64,000 nucleotides of DNA from Arabidopsis thaliana. Taxonomy: Eukaryota > Streptophyta > Magnoliopsida > Brassicales > Brassicaceae. The position numbers were made by a program, and so were the translations under genes. Position 1 is the stretch's first letter; each line of letters begins with the position of its first letter. Shown here in pieces: positions 60,668 to 64,000 of this stretch. The notes under the pieces were generated by a model. That model made no database searches. It was not told the DNA's origin and saw only the letters and a list, made by a program, of their open reading frames with translations. Location of the stretch: contig NC_003070.9 in NCBI RefSeq assembly GCF_000001735.4, forward strand, positions 18,089,971 through 18,153,970, written 5' to 3'.

Positions 60668-63216
60668 ATGGAACCAGATCTTCATGACCAGCAACAACAA
60701 CAACGAGTCCACAGCGTAGTCATAATCACTCTCCCACCATCTGATGATCCTTCACAAGGCAAAACAATCTCTGCTTTCACTCTCACTGACCACGATTACC
60801 CACTCGAAATCCCACCCGAGGATAACCCAAACCCGAGTTTTCAACCCGACCCACTTCACCGAAACCAACAATCTCGCCTCTTGTTCTCGGATCTCTCAAT
60901 GAATTCGCCGAGATTAGTTCTGGGTCTTCTCGGAATCTCGCTTCTCGCGGTTGCTTTCTACGCCTCTGTTTTTCCCAACTCTGTTCAAATGTTTAGGGTT
61001 TCTCCTGATGAGAGGAACCGTGACGACGACGATAATCTCCGTGAAACGGCGTCGTTTGTTTTCCCTGTATATCACAAATTGAGAGCTCGAGAGTTCCACG
61101 AGCGGATCTTAGAGGAAGATTTAGGTTTAGAGAATGAAAACTTTGTGGAATCAATGGATTTAGAGCTGGTCAACCCTGTAAAAGTCAACGATGTTTTATC
61201 TACAAGTGCCGGTTCTATTGACTCCTCCACTACGATTTTTCCCGTCGGTGGTAATGTGTATCCAGATGGGTATGTATGCATTGTATCTAATACTCTGTAA
61301 TCTGAATGTGTGGTTTGTTTCTTAAAGCACAAGTAAACAAAGATTGTCTTTTTTTGCTTTTGTTGCAGGCTGTATTATACACGCATTCTTGTTGGAAAGC
61401 CTGAAGATGGACAATACTATCATCTTGATATTGATACGGGAAGTGAATTGACTTGGATCCAATGTGATGCTCCTTGTACTAGTTGTGCTAAGGTAAAGAA
61501 TAAAGATCAAGTTTTTTTAGATTTTAGGAGAATCTCTCTGTGAATTTAGTGATGAACTTTCTGGATTTTGGTTTTAGGGAGCAAATCAACTATATAAGCC
61601 TAGAAAAGATAACTTAGTGAGATCTTCAGAGGCCTTTTGTGTAGAAGTCCAAAGGAATCAACTGACAGAACATTGTGAAAATTGTCATCAATGTGACTAC
61701 GAGATTGAATATGCTGATCATAGCTACTCCATGGGAGTTCTCACCAAAGATAAGTTTCATCTCAAACTCCATAACGGATCACTAGCCGAGTCAGATATAG
61801 TTTTCGGGTAAATATCATTCTCCGTTAACAATTTGTGATTCTGTTACGGAATATCTGAGTGTTTCATGTTGTGACTTTGGCTTTCGTGATTTGAACTTTA
61901 AGGTGCGGGTATGATCAGCAAGGACTACTGTTGAATACTCTGCTAAAGACAGACGGGATTCTCGGTCTAAGCAGAGCTAAAATTAGCTTACCTTCTCAAC
62001 TTGCAAGCAGAGGTATTATCAGCAATGTGGTTGGCCATTGCCTTGCCTCTGATTTAAACGGTGAAGGATATATCTTCATGGGAAGTGATTTGGTTCCATC
62101 ACACGGAATGACATGGGTTCCTATGCTTCACGATTCCCGCTTGTAAGTGCTTAACGAAAACCAGCCTAATCTGCGAAACCTAGCAGCTTAGAATCGCTTG
62201 ATTGGATTCTTATCTGAATATATTCCCAAAAGCTTCAATCTTTGTCACTTGCATATATGCTAAGGTAATGTACATTTTTGGGTTCTTTCAGGGATGCTTA
62301 TCAGATGCAAGTTACAAAGATGAGCTACGGGCAGGGTATGCTTAGCTTAGATGGGGAAAACGGAAGAGTAGGGAAAGTCTTATTTGACACAGGAAGTTCC
62401 TATACATACTTCCCTAACCAGGCTTACTCCCAATTGGTCACATCAGTAAGTATTCAAATTCAGAAACTAAAATCAGCCTTTTTTAGATGAAGTTCTTCGG
62501 GTCAATGGTGTTTTACTATTTTTGTTGGTGAAAGCTTCAAGAAGTTTCTGGTTTAGAACTAACACGCGATGATTCAGACGAAACACTGCCTATCTGCTGG
62601 CGAGCCAAAACTAACTTCCCGTTTAGGTAATTTGAGAAAATTTGATCTTTTGTAAAACCATATTGATTTCTGTGGTGAAAGAAAGATCATATCTCTGAAG
62701 AGTTATTTGTTTCGATAATATGCAGTTCCTTGTCGGATGTTAAGAAGTTCTTCAGACCAATAACTCTGCAAATAGGGAGCAAATGGTTGATCATATCAAG
62801 AAAACTTTTGATTCAACCCGAGGATTACTTGATCATCAGCGTAAGCACTTTTTATAAGCTCTAACAATTGCAATTCTTCGATTTCGATTTGGCTTTATAT
62901 ATATTCGAGTTTTGATGCAGAACAAAGGAAATGTCTGTCTTGGGATATTAGATGGAAGCAGTGTTCATGATGGTTCCACTATTATTCTTGGAGGTAAAAA
63001 TAACATTCTAGCTGTAAAACCCATAATTTTCTTATCTGAATAATCACAATTAAGTTGAAACTTATGAGATACATGTTTTGTTTTCTTATTGCAGATATCT
63101 CGATGCGTGGACACTTGATCGTGTACGACAATGTGAAACGGAGAATCGGATGGATGAAATCAGATTGCGTCCGGCCTCGTGAGATTGATCACAATGTACC
63201 TTTCTTTCAAGGCTGA
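60668..63216 (+). CDS. APCB1: Membrane-anchored pepsin-like aspartyl protease
   Basis: Nine exons (60668-61269, 61369-61492, 61578-61807, 61903-62142, 62292-62445, 62535-62626, 62726-62840, 62921-62993, 63095-63216) give 583 aa. Instead of a signal peptide there is a cytosolic polar N-terminus and one hydrophobic segment at about 83-102 (LVLGLLGISLLAVAFYASVF), implying a type II membrane anchor. The A1 protease domain has both catalytic aspartates: D223 in DIDTGSELTW and D431 in LFDTGSSYTYF. A nepenthesin-type cysteine-rich insert (CDAPCTSCA, HCENCHQCDYEIEYAD) lies between them. I recall APCB1 as the protease that, with its partner BAGP1, cleaves BAG6 to trigger autophagy and resistance to fungi. 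The open frame extends upstream to 60575, but the first ATG in it giving a normal start is 60668. Confidence 0.93.
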
Positions 63217-64000
63217 AGGAGCCATAATTCTTACATATGTGATATGTGTATAATTAACCTGACACATACACGCTTGTATAATAGTACTCGTGATTACATA
63301 TTGTGTAACATAAATTGTAAAAGACTAATCAAGTTTTGATCTGTAACATATCAATGCAATCATATTAATAATAAGACTATAATTAGATACTATAATTCAT
63401 ATATATTCTTAATGATTACAACTCCAGTTTCTAGCCCAAGTTGTCCGATTTGATGTTTGTGGAGGTCATGGTAGAAATTAAGAAAAAGGTGCAACCGCCC
63501 AAAGAGAGACTCAAGGGTGCCAGAAATGAAATCGTACGTCTACATAAAATATGATCAGGACTTAGAGATGGTTTTGGTTTGTAATCGTAGATCGAACTAT
63601 ATTATAGAGTAAGCGTGGTTTTTGTTTGGCATTATGAAAACTTTATTTACACATACTATTATGTTCTTCTAATTTAACTAGAACTTTAATAACATATCAA
63701 ACAAATTAATGGTAAGAATATTTATATGCTTTTCTGGATTACAAAATAGCAAAAATTTGATATCTCTAATTTTTGCAAACACTTTGAAGCCTATGATGAA
63801 AGAACTTTCTACATTTTTAGGTTTAAGGCTCAAAACTTCATATCACAGCCTCCACAAAGTCTGGATGCATGCATGGTATCAAAATTCCATATGTTGATGA
63901 GTGTTACAAATAGTTATATATGCGGTGAAATTAAATATTTCAATAGTTACAAAAACGAAAACTGATGATATTTTCTTTGCCTTTCTGAATGTCCATTGAC
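63217..64000. other. 3' flank of APCB1 and spacer to the window end
   Basis: AT-rich sequence. A 62-codon frame at 63709-63897 shows no domain. No RNA gene or repeat is recognised. Confidence 0.5.

Noticed and set aside
63709-63897. 62-codon frame near the window end
   Set aside because: Short, AT-rich composition, no domain, no promoter or splice context.

Overview
This window is plant nuclear DNA. It is AT-rich, with GT..AG introns that are usually 75-500 bp, genes on both strands, and long AT-rich spacers holding transposon remnants. The gene order (YUCCA10, nucleolin-like 1, GH9 endoglucanase, early nodulin-like, C3HC zinc finger, Usp domain, eIF2B-like, AlkB-like, oleosin, CLE11, SHAQKYF MYB, PLAC8, SCD1, aspartyl protease) is one I recognise as Arabidopsis thaliana chromosome 1, about At1g48910 to At1g49050. 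That identification comes from memory. The exon models were built by hand from reading frames and splice sites. For several genes (YUC10 383 aa, NUC-L1 557 aa, GH9C1 627 aa, SCD1 1187 aa, APCB1 583 aa) the resulting lengths equal the lengths I recall.

Layout. 1-8 kb: YUC10 (auxin synthesis), followed by an unusual 3-kb block of copies of its own last exon and 3' flank. One copy is direct and one inverted, together able to form a hairpin, and the direct copy is interrupted by a small Mutator-like element with a 9-bp target duplication. 8-20 kb: nucleolin-like 1, the GH9C1 cellulase (minus), ENODL6 (minus) and a C3HC zinc-finger nuclear protein (plus) diverging from ENODL6. 20-32 kb: an LTR-like remnant, a Usp-domain gene, an eIF2B-delta-like gene (minus) diverging from ALKBH9A, and a seed-type oleosin with G-box and RY motifs upstream. 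32-44 kb: gene-poor DNA with only a small unknown gene (33.6 kb), CLE11 (38.7 kb) and a MYB gene (42.7 kb). It carries a short poly(A) retroposon, a Helitron-type terminus, a hAT-like MITE and two strong hairpins. 44-49 kb: a frameshifted partial copy of eIF3B, a tRNA-Asp(GTC), a PLAC8 gene and an 0.8-kb non-coding retroposon with 12-bp target duplications. 49-64 kb: the 31-exon SCD1 gene (DENN plus WD40, minus) diverging from the membrane-anchored aspartyl protease APCB1.

The genes are independent plant transcription units rather than a pathway cluster. The most promising unexplained structure is the YUC10 3' block. It is a self-derived inverted repeat plus a transposon next to a gene I recall as paternally expressed in endosperm, so it is a candidate small-RNA source or imprinting element.
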